A stretch of 42,236 nt of DNA, taken from Paractinoplanes toevensis. Its GTDB lineage: Bacteria; Actinomycetota; Actinomycetes; Mycobacteriales; Micromonosporaceae. The position numbers were made by a program, and so were the translations under genes. Below, piece after piece: positions 9,581 through 17,850 of this stretch. The DNA is taken from NCBI RefSeq assembly GCF_018332695.1, contig NZ_BOQN01000105.1, positions 1-42,236 on the forward strand, in the 5' to 3' direction. Each line of letters begins with the position of its first letter. The first letter of the stretch is position 1. A model generated the notes under the pieces. That model worked only from the letters and a program-made list of their open reading frames with translations. It was not told the DNA's origin and ran no database searches.

Positions 9581-11566
9581 ATGTTTCTGGAGAGATCTCG
9601 GTTGGCCGCCGCAGTGGCGGCCGGCCTCGCCATTGCGGTCGGCGCGACCGGCACCGCGTACGCCTCGGAAAAAGCGCAAGCGAAAGTCACCCGCGCGGCC
9701 ATCGACCCGGCGCTCGTCGCCGGGCGCGGCGCGAACGTCGCGTTCCAGGAGCAGGAAGCCGAGAACGCCGCCACCAACGGCACGGTCATCGGCCCCGACC
9801 GCACCGCCTACACGCTGCCGGCCGAGGCCTCCGGCCGCACCGCGGTCAAGCTCACCCCGGGTCAGTGGGTCGAGTTCACGCTGCCCAAGGCGGCCAACGC
9901 GATCACCGTGCGATACAGCATTCCGGACGCGGCGAACGGTGGCGGGATCACCGCGCCGCTGGCCGTGAAGGTCCGCAACACCACCCGAAGCCTGTCGCTG
10001 ACCTCGCAGTACTCGTGGCTCTACAACCAGTATCCGTTCAGCAACGACCCGACCGCGGACCTGCTGCACCCGGACTGGTGGATCACCGAGTGTGCCTGCG
10101 TGCCGGCCGCGACCCCGGACGCGCCGCCGATCAGCAAGCCGTTCCGGCCCAGCCACTTCTACGACGAGCAGCGGCTCCTGCTCGGCACCACCTACCGGGC
10201 GGGGGAGAAGGTCCGGCTGACCGCCTCGGCCGGTGCCGCCTGGACCGTGATCGACCTGCTCGACTCCGAGCTGGTCGGCGCCCCGAAGGTCAACCTGCTG
10301 GCCGCGAACGTGCTGCTGTTCGGGGCCGACCCGACCGGGCGCCGCGACTCGGCGCCGGCCTTCGACAAGGCCATCGCCTTCGCGCGCAAGGCGCATCTGA
10401 AGGTGTACGTGCCGCCGGGTGTCTTCCAGGTCAACCGGCACATCGTCGTCGACGACGTGACGATCGAGGGTGCCGGAAACTGGTACACGATCATCAAGGG
10501 GCGTTCCATTGCCCTGCCAGTTCCCGCTCCCGACAATTCGGTCCATTCGGGCGTCGGCTTCTACGGGAAGTACGTTGCCGACGGTGGCTCGAGAAATGTC
10601 CACCTCGCCGGCTTCGCCATCGAGGGTGACGTCCGCGAACGCATCGACACCGACCAGGTCAACGGCATCGGCGGCGCGATGAGCGACTCGACCATCGACG
10701 GCCTCTACATCCACCACACCAAGGTGGGCCTGTGGTTCGACGGTCCGATGTCGAACGTCAAGGTCACCAACAACGTGATCGTCGACCAGATCGCCGACGG
10801 CCTCAACTTCCACACCGGGGTCACCGGGTCGGTCGCCCGCAACAACTTCCTGCGCAACACCGGCGACGACGCGCTGGCCATGTGGGCCGAGGGCACCACC
10901 AACGCGAACAACACGTTCGACCACAACACCGTGCAGACGCCGGTGCTGGCCAACGGCATCGCGATCTACGGCGGCACCGACATCACGGTCTCCGGCAACC
11001 TGATCGCCGACCCGATCCGGGAGGGCAGCGCGCTGCACGCCGGCTCCCGCTTCGGCGCCCAGCCGTTCGCCGGGCACCTGTGGTTCACCGACAACACCAC
11101 CGTCCGGGCGGGCACCTACGAGCTGAACTGGAACATCGGGCTCGGCGCGATCTGGCTCTACGCGCTGGAGAGGAACATCGACGCGGACATCCAGGTCGTC
11201 GGCGACAGCTTCCTCGACAACACGTACAACGCGGTCATGATGGTCGCCGACTGGCCGGTCAAGGACCTCTACTCGATCACCAACACCCACTTCAGGAACA
11301 TCAAGATCGACGGTACGGGTACGAGCGTGCTCAGCGCCCGCGTCGCCGGGTCCGCCACCTTCGAGAACGTCGACGCCCGCAACGTCGGCGCGGTCGGCGT
11401 CAACAACTGCGGATCGTTCAATTTCACCCCGGCCGGCTCCGAGTTCAAGGTCACCGACCTGGGCGGCAACGACGGCGGCTGGCTCGCGCCGTGGATGCTG
11501 CCGAACACGATCACCTGCAACGACCGTCCGCCGGTGGTCGCCCCGCCCGCGCCTTCCACCTGGTAG
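9581..11566 (+). CDS. Secreted beta-helix glycoside hydrolase, probably GH87 (alpha-1,3-glucanase/mycodextranase)
   Basis: A 661-residue exported protein. The ATG at 9581 opens a signal peptide (RSRLAAAVAAGLAIAVGATGTAYAS, cleavage near residue 29); the frame is open further upstream but that part lacks signal-like sequence. Residues about 45-225 form a CBM-like beta-sandwich (FQEQEAENA, QWVEFTLPKAAN). From about 245 the chain is a right-handed parallel beta-helix (FGADPTGRRDSAPAFDKAI, then repeated NN/NTF turns). Asp406 (in DGLNFH) and Asp429-Asp430 (in NTGDDALAMW) have the 23/24-residue spacing I recall for the three catalytic aspartates of GH87 enzymes. The likely substrate is alpha-1,3-glucan, such as fungal wall polymer. 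It could instead be another pectate-lyase-like hydrolase. A terminator follows. Confidence 0.75.
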   Translation: MFLERSRLAAAVAAGLAIAVGATGTAYASEKAQAKVTRAAIDPALVAGRGANVAFQEQEAENAATNGTVIGPDRTAYTLPAEASGRTAVKLTPGQWVEFTLPKAANAITVRYSIPDAANGGGITAPLAVKVRNTTRSLSLTSQYSWLYNQYPFSNDPTADLLHPDWWITECACVPAATPDAPPISKPFRPSHFYDEQRLLLGTTYRAGEKVRLTASAGAAWTVIDLLDSELVGAPKVNLLAANVLLFGADPTGRRDSAPAFDKAIAFARKAHLKVYVPPGVFQVNRHIVVDDVTIEGAGNWYTIIKGRSIALPVPAPDNSVHSGVGFYGKYVADGGSRNVHLAGFAIEGDVRERIDTDQVNGIGGAMSDSTIDGLYIHHTKVGLWFDGPMSNVKVTNNVIVDQIADGLNFHTGVTGSVARNNFLRNTGDDALAMWAEGTTNANNTFDHNTVQTPVLANGIAIYGGTDITVSGNLIADPIREGSALHAGSRFGAQPFAGHLWFTDNTTVRAGTYELNWNIGLGAIWLYALERNIDADIQVVGDSFLDNTYNAVMMVADWPVKDLYSITNTHFRNIKIDGTGTSVLSARVAGSATFENVDARNVGAVGVNNCGSFNFTPAGSEFKVTDLGGNDGGWLAPWMLPNTITCNDRPPVVAPPAPSTW

Positions 11567-11573
11567 ATCCGCT

Positions 11574-11612
11574 ACGGCAGCCCCGCTCGTTGAATTCGGG
11601 CGGGGCTGTCGT
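11574..11612 (+). terminator. Intrinsic-type terminator after the GH87-like gene
   Basis: ACGGCAGCCCCGCTCG (11574-11589) pairs with CGGGCGGGGCTGTCGT (11597-11612) in a 16-bp stem with two G-T wobbles and a 7-base loop. It starts eight bases after the upstream stop codon. GTGTTGG follows, so the U-tract is poor. Confidence 0.75.
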
Positions 11613-11657
11613 GTGTTGGTAGCCTGGGCCGCTGAACTCGGGACTCGGAGGACGTTT

Positions 11658-12560
11658 GTGAGCCAAACACTGCTGGTGACCGGCGGTGCCGGATTTGTCG
11701 GGACCAACCTCATCCGGGCCCTGCTCACCGACTATCCGTCCGCCGCGATCGTGTCGCTCGACAACTACTTCACCGGTGTCCCGGAAAACCACGTCAACGA
11801 CCCCCGGGTGACCTATATCGACGGCTCGACCGTCGACCTCGCCAAGACCTGGGCCGACCGCGGCCTGCCCAGCCCCGAGATCGTCTTCCACCTCGGCGAA
11901 TACTCGCGGATCGTGCAGTCCTTCGACGACCACGACCTGACCTGGGAATTCAACCTGCTCGGCACCAAAGAGGTGGTCAAGTTCGCCTCGGCCAACGGGT
12001 CGAAGCTGATCTACGCGGGCTCCAGCTCGAAATTCGGCAACGACGGGCAGGACGAAAACCTCAACCCGTACGCCTGGACCAAAGCCAAGAACATCGAGTA
12101 CATCCGGAACTATTCGTCCTGGTACGGCCTCGACTACGCGATCACCTACTTCTACAACGTGTACGGCCCTGGCCAGATCACGGCCGGCCGCTACGCCACG
12201 GTGATCGGCATCTTCGAAGACCATTACCTGCGCGGCGAGCCGCTGCCGGTGGTGTCGCCCGGCACCCAGACCCGCGACTTCACGCACGTCGACGACATCG
12301 TCCGGGGCATCGTGCTGGTCGCCCAGAAGGGCAGCGGCGACGGCTACCTGCTCGGCATGGGCCGCGAGTGGCCGCTCATCGAGGTCGCGAAACTCTTCGG
12401 CGTGCCCTGCGAGATGGTGCCGGCGCTGCGCGGCGAGCGGGTGCGCGGCCAGGCCGACACCACCCGGGCCGGCGAGCTCGGCTGGCGCCCGCAGAACAGC
12501 CTCGACGCGTACATCGCCCGTTTCGTCAGCACCCACCGGCCGGGAGAGTTGGCTCACTGA
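11658..12560 (+). CDS. NAD-dependent epimerase/dehydratase (extended SDR)
   Basis: A 300-residue cytosolic oxidoreductase of the nucleotide-sugar epimerase type (UDP-glucose 4-epimerase/dTDP-glucose dehydratase superfamily). The N-terminal TGGAGFVG (residues 7-14) is the NAD-binding GxxGxxG. The catalytic YxxxK is seen as NPYAWTKAKN, preceded by the Ser motif YAGSSSKFG. NVYGPGQ and TRDFTHVDDI are typical of the extended SDR group. The GTG start at 11658 has GGAGGAC upstream; the open frame before it overlaps the terminator and is unlikely to be translated. The substrate is probably a nucleoside-diphosphate sugar, but which one cannot be told. No glycosyltransferase is adjacent. Confidence 0.9.
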   Translation: MSQTLLVTGGAGFVGTNLIRALLTDYPSAAIVSLDNYFTGVPENHVNDPRVTYIDGSTVDLAKTWADRGLPSPEIVFHLGEYSRIVQSFDDHDLTWEFNLLGTKEVVKFASANGSKLIYAGSSSKFGNDGQDENLNPYAWTKAKNIEYIRNYSSWYGLDYAITYFYNVYGPGQITAGRYATVIGIFEDHYLRGEPLPVVSPGTQTRDFTHVDDIVRGIVLVAQKGSGDGYLLGMGREWPLIEVAKLFGVPCEMVPALRGERVRGQADTTRAGELGWRPQNSLDAYIARFVSTHRPGELAH

Positions 12561-12599
12561 TCGGCCCGGGACGCCCCACGACCGGGTTGACTGGCGTGA

Positions 12600-13778
12600 G
12601 TGCGCCGCTCCCTGATCTTCGTACTGGCCCTGGCCTGCGGCCTGACCGTGGCCAACCTGTACTACTCGCAGCCCCTGCTCGACCTGATCGCCGACGCCTT
12701 CGGCGTGAGCCAGGGCGCGGCGACGATCGTGGTCACCCTCACCCAGATCGGGTACGCGCTGGGCCTGCTCTTCCTGCTGCCCCTCGGCGACCTGGTCGAG
12801 AACCGCAAGCTGACCACCCGCCTGCTCGTCGGGACGGCGACCGCCCTGCTCCTGGCCGCGGTCTCCCCGGCGTACCCCCTGTTCCTGGTCGTTTCGGTCT
12901 TTGTCGGGGTGACCTCGGTCGTCGCGCAGATCCTCGTGCCGCTGGCGGCGCACCTGGCCCCGCCGGAGCAGCGCGGCGCCCTGGTCGGAAAGGTGATGGG
13001 CGGCCTGCTGCTCGGGATCCTGCTGGCCCGCACGGTGTCGAGCTTCGTGGCCGACCTCTTCGGCTGGCGAGCGATCTACTTCGTCTCGGCGGCCCTGATG
13101 ATCGTGCTGGCGGTCATTCTGCGGCGAATGATCCCGGTTCTTGAGCCGTCCCACACCGCCGGCTACGGCAAGCTCCTGCGCACCGTCGGCGATCTGGCCC
13201 GCACCGAGCCGACCCTGCGCCGGCGGGCCCTCTGCCAGGGGCTGCTGTTCGGGGCGTTCAGCGCTTTCTGGACCGCCATCGCCTACGAATTGATCGGCGA
13301 ACACGGCTTCGGCCAAGCCGAGATCGCGATCTTCGCGCTGGTCGGGGCGGGCGGCGCGACCGCCGCGCCGCTGGCCGGCAAGCTGGCCGACCGAGGGTAC
13401 GGCGTAATCGCCAGCGGCGGCGCGATCCTGCTGGTGGGCGCGATGGCCGTGCTCGCCGCGGTGGGCCACGGGTCGGTCGTGGTGCTGGCGGTGGCCGGCT
13501 TCCTGCTCGACTTCGCGGTACAGGCCCACCAGGTGATGAGCCAACACGAGATCTACGCGCTGCGCGAAGACGCCCGAGCCCGGATCAACACAGTCTTCAT
13601 GACCACGGTCTTCACCTGCGGCGCCCTCTCGTCAGCGGCGACGGGCCTGCTGCACCACCGCTACGGCTGGACGGGAGCCTGCGTCCTGGCCGCCGCCCTG
13701 TCCCTGGCCGCCTTCGCGGTGTGGGCCGTCGGCCGCCGAGCATCCCGCCGCCGCCCAGCACCGGCCGTCGCCCGCTGA
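12600..13778 (+). CDS. MFS transporter (drug/metabolite permease type)
   Basis: A 392-residue membrane protein with about twelve hydrophobic segments. It opens RRSLIFVLALACGLTVANLYYSQPLLDLIADAFGV; the NLYYSQPLL motif is typical of a group of MFS permeases related to E. coli YgaY-type transporters. The loop 2-3 motif is LGDLVENRKLTTRLL, corresponding to MFS motif A (GxLaDrxGrrkxl). The GTG at 12600 starts 39 bases after the epimerase stop on the same strand, so co-transcription is possible. The substrate is unknown; such proteins export or import small organic molecules. Confidence 0.85.
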   Translation: MRRSLIFVLALACGLTVANLYYSQPLLDLIADAFGVSQGAATIVVTLTQIGYALGLLFLLPLGDLVENRKLTTRLLVGTATALLLAAVSPAYPLFLVVSVFVGVTSVVAQILVPLAAHLAPPEQRGALVGKVMGGLLLGILLARTVSSFVADLFGWRAIYFVSAALMIVLAVILRRMIPVLEPSHTAGYGKLLRTVGDLARTEPTLRRRALCQGLLFGAFSAFWTAIAYELIGEHGFGQAEIAIFALVGAGGATAAPLAGKLADRGYGVIASGGAILLVGAMAVLAAVGHGSVVVLAVAGFLLDFAVQAHQVMSQHEIYALREDARARINTVFMTTVFTCGALSSAATGLLHHRYGWTGACVLAAALSLAAFAVWAVGRRASRRRPAPAVAR

Positions 13779-13818
13779 GGCCCGGCGCCGGCGTCTCTCC
13801 GTTCGCGTTACGGACCCT

Positions 13819-13865
13819 GATCTTGTGGATCTGCGGTTAGGAGCGCGCAGTAACTCGACGAGATC
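13819..13865. repeat. Possible dispersed intergenic repeat element
   Basis: This stretch starts and ends in GATC and contains GATCTTGTGGATCTGCGG near its left end and AACTCGACGAGATC at its right end. I recall similar GATCTTGTGG and AACTCG-GAGATC pieces in intergenic DNA of Micromonosporaceae, but this is memory, not a search. The 10-mer GATCTTGTGG recurs in this window at 193-202, also in non-coding sequence. The rest of the 247-base gap (13779-14025) shows nothing I can name. Confidence 0.3.
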
Positions 13866-14025
13866 GCGGCGGGTTTGGGGGTGACGCCTTGCGCGAGAGG
13901 CGCGCTGCGGCCGGTTGGGTCGCCTGGCTTGCGCTGGTAGGCGGGGGCTTTTTGCTGCCTCGTACTTATCGGGGTCTTTGTTTCCTTGGGTTTCGGAAGG
14001 GGGTGGGTGTTGGCAGGATTAGGGC

Positions 14026-15171
14026 GTGACCGATGGTGCGCTTGGTGTGGCTGTGGTGGGGTTTGGGTGGATGGGGCGGGTGCACGCGCAGGCCTATGCG
14101 CGGGTGCCGCACCATTTTCCGGGGGCGCCTCGGGTTCGGCTGGTTGCGGTGGCCGACGATGTTCCGGGGCGGGCTGAGGGCGCGGCGGCGCAGTTCGGGT
14201 TCGGCGCTTTTCGGGTGGACTGGCGGGAGTTGCTGGATGATCCGGCCGTTCAGGCCGTCAGCGTTACCGTGCCCAATTTTCTGCATCGCGAAGTCGGGGC
14301 CGCGTTCGTGGCGGCGGGGACGCATGTCTGGATTGAAAAGCCGGTTGGTTTGTCGGCTTCGGAAGCGCGGGCTTTGGCCGGGTCTTCGGTGCAGGTTGCG
14401 GTTGGCTTCAACTATCGCAATGCGCCGGCCGTTGCTCGGGCGCGCGAACTGCTGCTCGGTGGACACATCGGGAAAGTCACTCATGCTCGATTTCGGCTGC
14501 ACAGTGACTATGCCGCTCACCCTGATGGTGCGCTGACCTGGCGTTACTCGCGCGAGCGCGGCGGCAACGGTGTTCTCGGGGATCTCGGGTCGCACGGGGT
14601 TGATCTGATTCGATACCTGCTTGGCGAGATTTCCGCGGTCGTCGCGGACACCGCCATTTTCATTCCTACCCGGCCGCGGCCTTCCGGGGCGACCTCGGGG
14701 CATGAGCGGGGGAGTGGCGAACCGGGGCCGGTCGAGAACGAGGATTGGTTCGGGGCTCTGCTGCGGATGGATTCCGGGGCTCGGGTGGTGCTCGAAGCCA
14801 GCCGGGTCGCCGTTGCCGAGCAGAACAGCTACGGCTTCGAGATTCACGGAACCGCGGGCGCCTTGTTCTGGGATTTCCGGCGAATGGGGGAACTCGGCGT
14901 GGGCACCGGCGCGTCCCCCCAGGACGTGCCGGTGCACACCATTTTCGCCGCCCCCCTCGACGGCGATTTCGCGGCGTTCCAGCCGGGCGCGGGCATTCCG
15001 ATGAGCTTCGACGACCTCAAGGTCATCGAGGCGTACCGGTTTCTGCGCTCGATCGCCGATGGTGGCACCTCGCACGGTGCCACCATCGATGACGCCATTC
15101 GCAGCGCCGAGGCGCTGGACGCGATCGGCCGGTCCGCCGAGACGGGAGGCTGGGTCAGCGTTCCCCGGTAG
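14026..15171 (+). CDS. Gfo/Idh/MocA-family oxidoreductase
   Basis: A 381-residue NAD(P)-dependent dehydrogenase of the sugar/inositol oxidoreductase family. The Rossmann motif is VAVVGFGWMGRVHAQAY (about residues 7-23, GxGxxG type), followed by RLVAVADD. The conserved EKP motif is present as HVWIEKPVGLSASEARAL (around residue 104), and a family-typical VGFNYRNAPAVARARELL and GVLGDLGSHGVDLIRYLLG follow. The substrate is not predictable. Codon choice in the first 700 bases is noticeably less G/C-biased in third positions than in neighbours. The GTG start at 14026 has a weak AGGATTAGGG ribosome site. The 3' end overlaps the convergent KAS III-like gene by 17 bases. Confidence 0.92.
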   Translation: MTDGALGVAVVGFGWMGRVHAQAYARVPHHFPGAPRVRLVAVADDVPGRAEGAAAQFGFGAFRVDWRELLDDPAVQAVSVTVPNFLHREVGAAFVAAGTHVWIEKPVGLSASEARALAGSSVQVAVGFNYRNAPAVARARELLLGGHIGKVTHARFRLHSDYAAHPDGALTWRYSRERGGNGVLGDLGSHGVDLIRYLLGEISAVVADTAIFIPTRPRPSGATSGHERGSGEPGPVENEDWFGALLRMDSGARVVLEASRVAVAEQNSYGFEIHGTAGALFWDFRRMGELGVGTGASPQDVPVHTIFAAPLDGDFAAFQPGAGIPMSFDDLKVIEAYRFLRSIADGGTSHGATIDDAIRSAEALDAIGRSAETGGWVSVPR

Positions 15172-16282
15172 CCGGCTGGACGATCTTGGCGGTGTTCAGT
15201 GGGAGCAGGTAGGCGCCGCGCTCCGGGCCCGAACCGACCACCGAGACGCAGATCAGGTCGCCGGTCGTGACGTCGCCCGCGTACAGGTCGTCGTGCAGCA
15301 TCTTGGCGGTGCTGGCGCTGACCAGGTTGCCGAAGCGGCGCGCGTTGGTCGGGGCCTTGTCCGGCGGCAGCTCGGCGAGCCGCGCGAACGACTCGACCAG
15401 TGCCGGACTCGCCTGGTGCGTGTAGATCCTCTTCACGCGGTCGACGTAGCCGGGCAAAGCGTTGTTGAGCGCCGCGTGATTGAGCATCATGCCCTGCGTG
15501 TAGTAGCGCTTCACGGCCGGACCGTTCATGCCGTAGCAGGCCAGTTCGGCCGCTTCCGGGGTGCCGTAGGGATGCCGCGAACCGCCACCGAAATGGTGGA
15601 TCAGCGGGTCGGTGAAGCCGGGCTCGTCGCCGAAGGCCTGCGAGTCCCGCGAGTACAGCACCAGGCCGGCTTCTTCGTCGTTCCGGCTCAGCACCATCGC
15701 CGCCGCGCCGTCCGAGAAGATCCCGGCCGACGCCCACAGGCTCTTGCCGAGCGGATGCGTGGTGTTGTGCAGGTAGATCGGGTTGACGCCGCCGTCCAGA
15801 TCGCCGGTGATCCGGGACGGCGCGTTGTAGGTGACGATCAGGGTGTGCCGCGAGTTCATCCGGGCGGCCAGTGCGGCCGCGCGGGCCAGCCCGGCGCAAC
15901 CCGCGCCGATCTGGATCGGCACGACGTGGTCCGGCAGCTGCAATTCCCGGGCCATCCGGAAGGCGTCCTGGTCCAGCATGATTTCGTACGGCGAGCAGGT
16001 CACCAGGATCATCGTGTCGATGTCCCGTGGTTCCAGGTCGGCGGAGAGCAGCGCCTCCCGCCCGACCTCGGCGATCCGGCCCAGGTCGGCGAATGTCCAC
16101 GGATCCCAGCTCTTGCCCTGAATGCCGAGCACCCGTTCGACGAGTTCGCCGCTCATCAGCCCGCCCGTGCGGGCCGGGATCTTGGCGGCGTCCGCCCACT
16201 CGTTGATGGTGAGGACCCGCCCGATGAGGGTGGCGAGGCCCGTGATGGCGTACGGCAAAGGCAGTGCACTGTCGACAGTCAT
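15155..16282 (-). CDS. Beta-ketoacyl-ACP synthase III-like enzyme (KAS III/FabH superfamily)
   Basis: A 375-residue thiolase-fold enzyme expected to condense or transfer acyl groups on CoA or ACP substrates. The catalytic triad appears complete: Cys129 in IGAGCAGLARA, His289 in YTHQASPALV, and Asn319 in FGNLVSAS; the 30-residue His-Asn spacing equals that of FabH. DIDTMILVTCSPYEIM corresponds to the N-terminal KAS III region. The active-site surroundings are not those of housekeeping FabH, and the gene is not in a fatty-acid operon, so a role in secondary metabolism or acyl transfer is more likely. The ATG at 16280-16282 has GGAG upstream and replaces a longer open frame to 16348. It is divergent from a LuxR-type regulator that may control it. 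Confidence 0.82.
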   Translation of the reverse strand: MTVDSALPLPYAITGLATLIGRVLTINEWADAAKIPARTGGLMSGELVERVLGIQGKSWDPWTFADLGRIAEVGREALLSADLEPRDIDTMILVTCSPYEIMLDQDAFRMARELQLPDHVVPIQIGAGCAGLARAAALAARMNSRHTLIVTYNAPSRITGDLDGGVNPIYLHNTTHPLGKSLWASAGIFSDGAAAMVLSRNDEEAGLVLYSRDSQAFGDEPGFTDPLIHHFGGGSRHPYGTPEAAELACYGMNGPAVKRYYTQGMMLNHAALNNALPGYVDRVKRIYTHQASPALVESFARLAELPPDKAPTNARRFGNLVSASTAKMLHDDLYAGDVTTGDLICVSVVGSGPERGAYLLPLNTAKIVQPATGER

Positions 16283-16379
16283 CACTCCGGCTTTCGGTCG
16301 ACATGTTTGACAGCTCAAAGTCTGTTGATCACCGCTCGGTCGATACACCGGGGAAATCCCTAGTACCTAGAGTTCGTAC

Positions 16380-17741
16380 GTGTCCAGCGATCTTGAAGCT
16401 GAGGCGTTGGTTGCGGCAGCGCTCCGGTCATCCGACCCGCGCCTGTTGTTCCAGGCCTTCCTGGTTTTGACCCGCAATTCCGGGGCGTTGGATCTCCAGC
16501 CTCTCGTCGGGGAAATGTCCCGATTTTCCGTGCAGGAACCGTTTCTGGCGGCCGTAGTTACCGGGGTCGCGCTTTCCCGTGCGGGCTTACCTGGTGCTGT
16601 TGTTCATCTGGAACGCGCGCTGGCGCTCTTCGACTCGCTGGGTCTGCACGACGACCCGCTCTATCTCGAGTGCGCGATCTTCGTGACCCTGACGCTGATC
16701 CGCCCGCACGAGGCCCGTCTGAAGTACGCCGGCTACGTCGACCGCCTGAGCTTCGACCCGGTCGCCCGCGCCCGGCTCCTCGCCATGATCGGGCTGGGCG
16801 ACGCCTGGGCCGGCAACCTGGTGCGCGGTCAGGCCGAGATGCTCGAGGCCCGCGACCTGGCCCTGCAGGCCGGCCGCCCCGACGTGCAGGCCGAGGTGAC
16901 CTCGTGGCTGATCAAGTGCGAGGCGCTGCGCGGTGACCTCTCCTCCTCGGCCGCACACCTGGCCGAGGCCCGAACCTTGGCCGCCCGGAACGGCTCGGCA
17001 TGGGTGGCCGGGCACATCGTCGAGGGCTCGGCCACGCTGCACTTCGCCCAGGGCGACACCGAGGCCTGGGTGGCGATGCTCGAACTGATGGTGGCCGGCG
17101 GCATGGGCGTCGATTCCGGCCTGACCTTCGAATACCGCTGGGAGCTGGCGACCCACCACGCCCTGCACGGCTCCCTCTCCACGGCCGCGAGGCTGCTCGA
17201 CGGCGTGCCACCCGCGCCCGTCTTCCTGCCCGGTGGACCGGCGATGGCGGCCTGGCGTTCCTGGATCGAAGCACCCGACGATGAGCAGCGGATGCACGAG
17301 TTCGAGTCGGTGCTGCCGGAGTTGACCCGGCCCGCCGAGCGGTTGCCGCGCGCCCGGATGGCCTGGCTGCTGGGCGCGCACCACGGCCGGCGGGGTCGGC
17401 GGGCCCCCGCGGTGCGCCTGCTGGAAGCCGCGTGCGCCGGCTACGCCGCGATCGGTGCGGGCGGCATGCTGGCTCTCACCGAGGCCGATCTGCTCGGTGT
17501 CACCGGAGGTCGCCCGTCCTACACGCCGCCACCGCCGCTCGCCTCGAAACCGGGCGAGGCGGCCCTGACCGGCGCCGAGATCCGGGTGGCGGTCGCGGTG
17601 GCCGACGGTCTCAGCAACAGGGAAGCGGCCGAGCGCCTGTTCGTCTCGGTGAAAACCGTCGAATTCCACCTCGGCAACATCTTCCGCAAGCTCGACGTCC
17701 GGAACCGCACCGAGCTGGCCCGCCGCCGCGACACCCTGTAG
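16380..17741 (+). CDS. LuxR-type regulator with helical-repeat N-terminus
   Basis: A 453-residue protein whose last 60 residues are a LuxR/NarL helix-turn-helix: LTGAEIRVAVAVADGLSNREAAERLFVSVKTVEFHLGNIFRKLDVRNRTELARR. The preceding 380 residues are alpha-helical, Ala/Leu/Arg-rich and TPR-like. They resemble the C-terminal part of large LAL regulators, but no ATPase (Walker) motif is present, so this is a short LAL-like form. The GTG start at 16380 has no obvious ribosome site and may be leaderless. Upstream, CTAGTACCTAG (16360-16370) is a small dyad. It is divergent from the KAS III-like gene, 97 bases away, which is the most likely target. Confidence 0.85.
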   Translation: MSSDLEAEALVAAALRSSDPRLLFQAFLVLTRNSGALDLQPLVGEMSRFSVQEPFLAAVVTGVALSRAGLPGAVVHLERALALFDSLGLHDDPLYLECAIFVTLTLIRPHEARLKYAGYVDRLSFDPVARARLLAMIGLGDAWAGNLVRGQAEMLEARDLALQAGRPDVQAEVTSWLIKCEALRGDLSSSAAHLAEARTLAARNGSAWVAGHIVEGSATLHFAQGDTEAWVAMLELMVAGGMGVDSGLTFEYRWELATHHALHGSLSTAARLLDGVPPAPVFLPGGPAMAAWRSWIEAPDDEQRMHEFESVLPELTRPAERLPRARMAWLLGAHHGRRGRRAPAVRLLEAACAGYAAIGAGGMLALTEADLLGVTGGRPSYTPPPPLASKPGEAALTGAEIRVAVAVADGLSNREAAERLFVSVKTVEFHLGNIFRKLDVRNRTELARRRDTL

Positions 17742-17748
17742 TTGATTT

Positions 17749-17766
17749 ATTTGCCTTTCGGCAAAT
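17749..17766. terminator. Inverted repeat ATTTGCC-TTTC-GGCAAAT
   Basis: A perfect 7-bp stem with a 4-base loop lies seven bases after the LuxR-type gene stop. It may be a weak terminator or an operator for the downstream kinase gene. It is AT-richer than its surroundings. Confidence 0.4.
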
Positions 17767-17850
17767 GTTCCGCCCCCGGCTGGCCTATAAAGGGGGGTGT
17801 CGGGCTGAAACGTGCGCTGGTCCGCTCGCTTTTCAGCAGATCGGGCCCTG

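Noticed and set aside
9500..11728. 742-codon minus-strand frame antisense to the GH87-like gene
   Set aside because: A shadow frame crossing a terminator and the next gene's start.
17812..17850. Longer start of the GAF-GAF kinase at GTG 17812
   Set aside because: Not excluded, but the extra 13 residues carry no domain and the ATG at 17851 is as plausible; I kept the shorter form.
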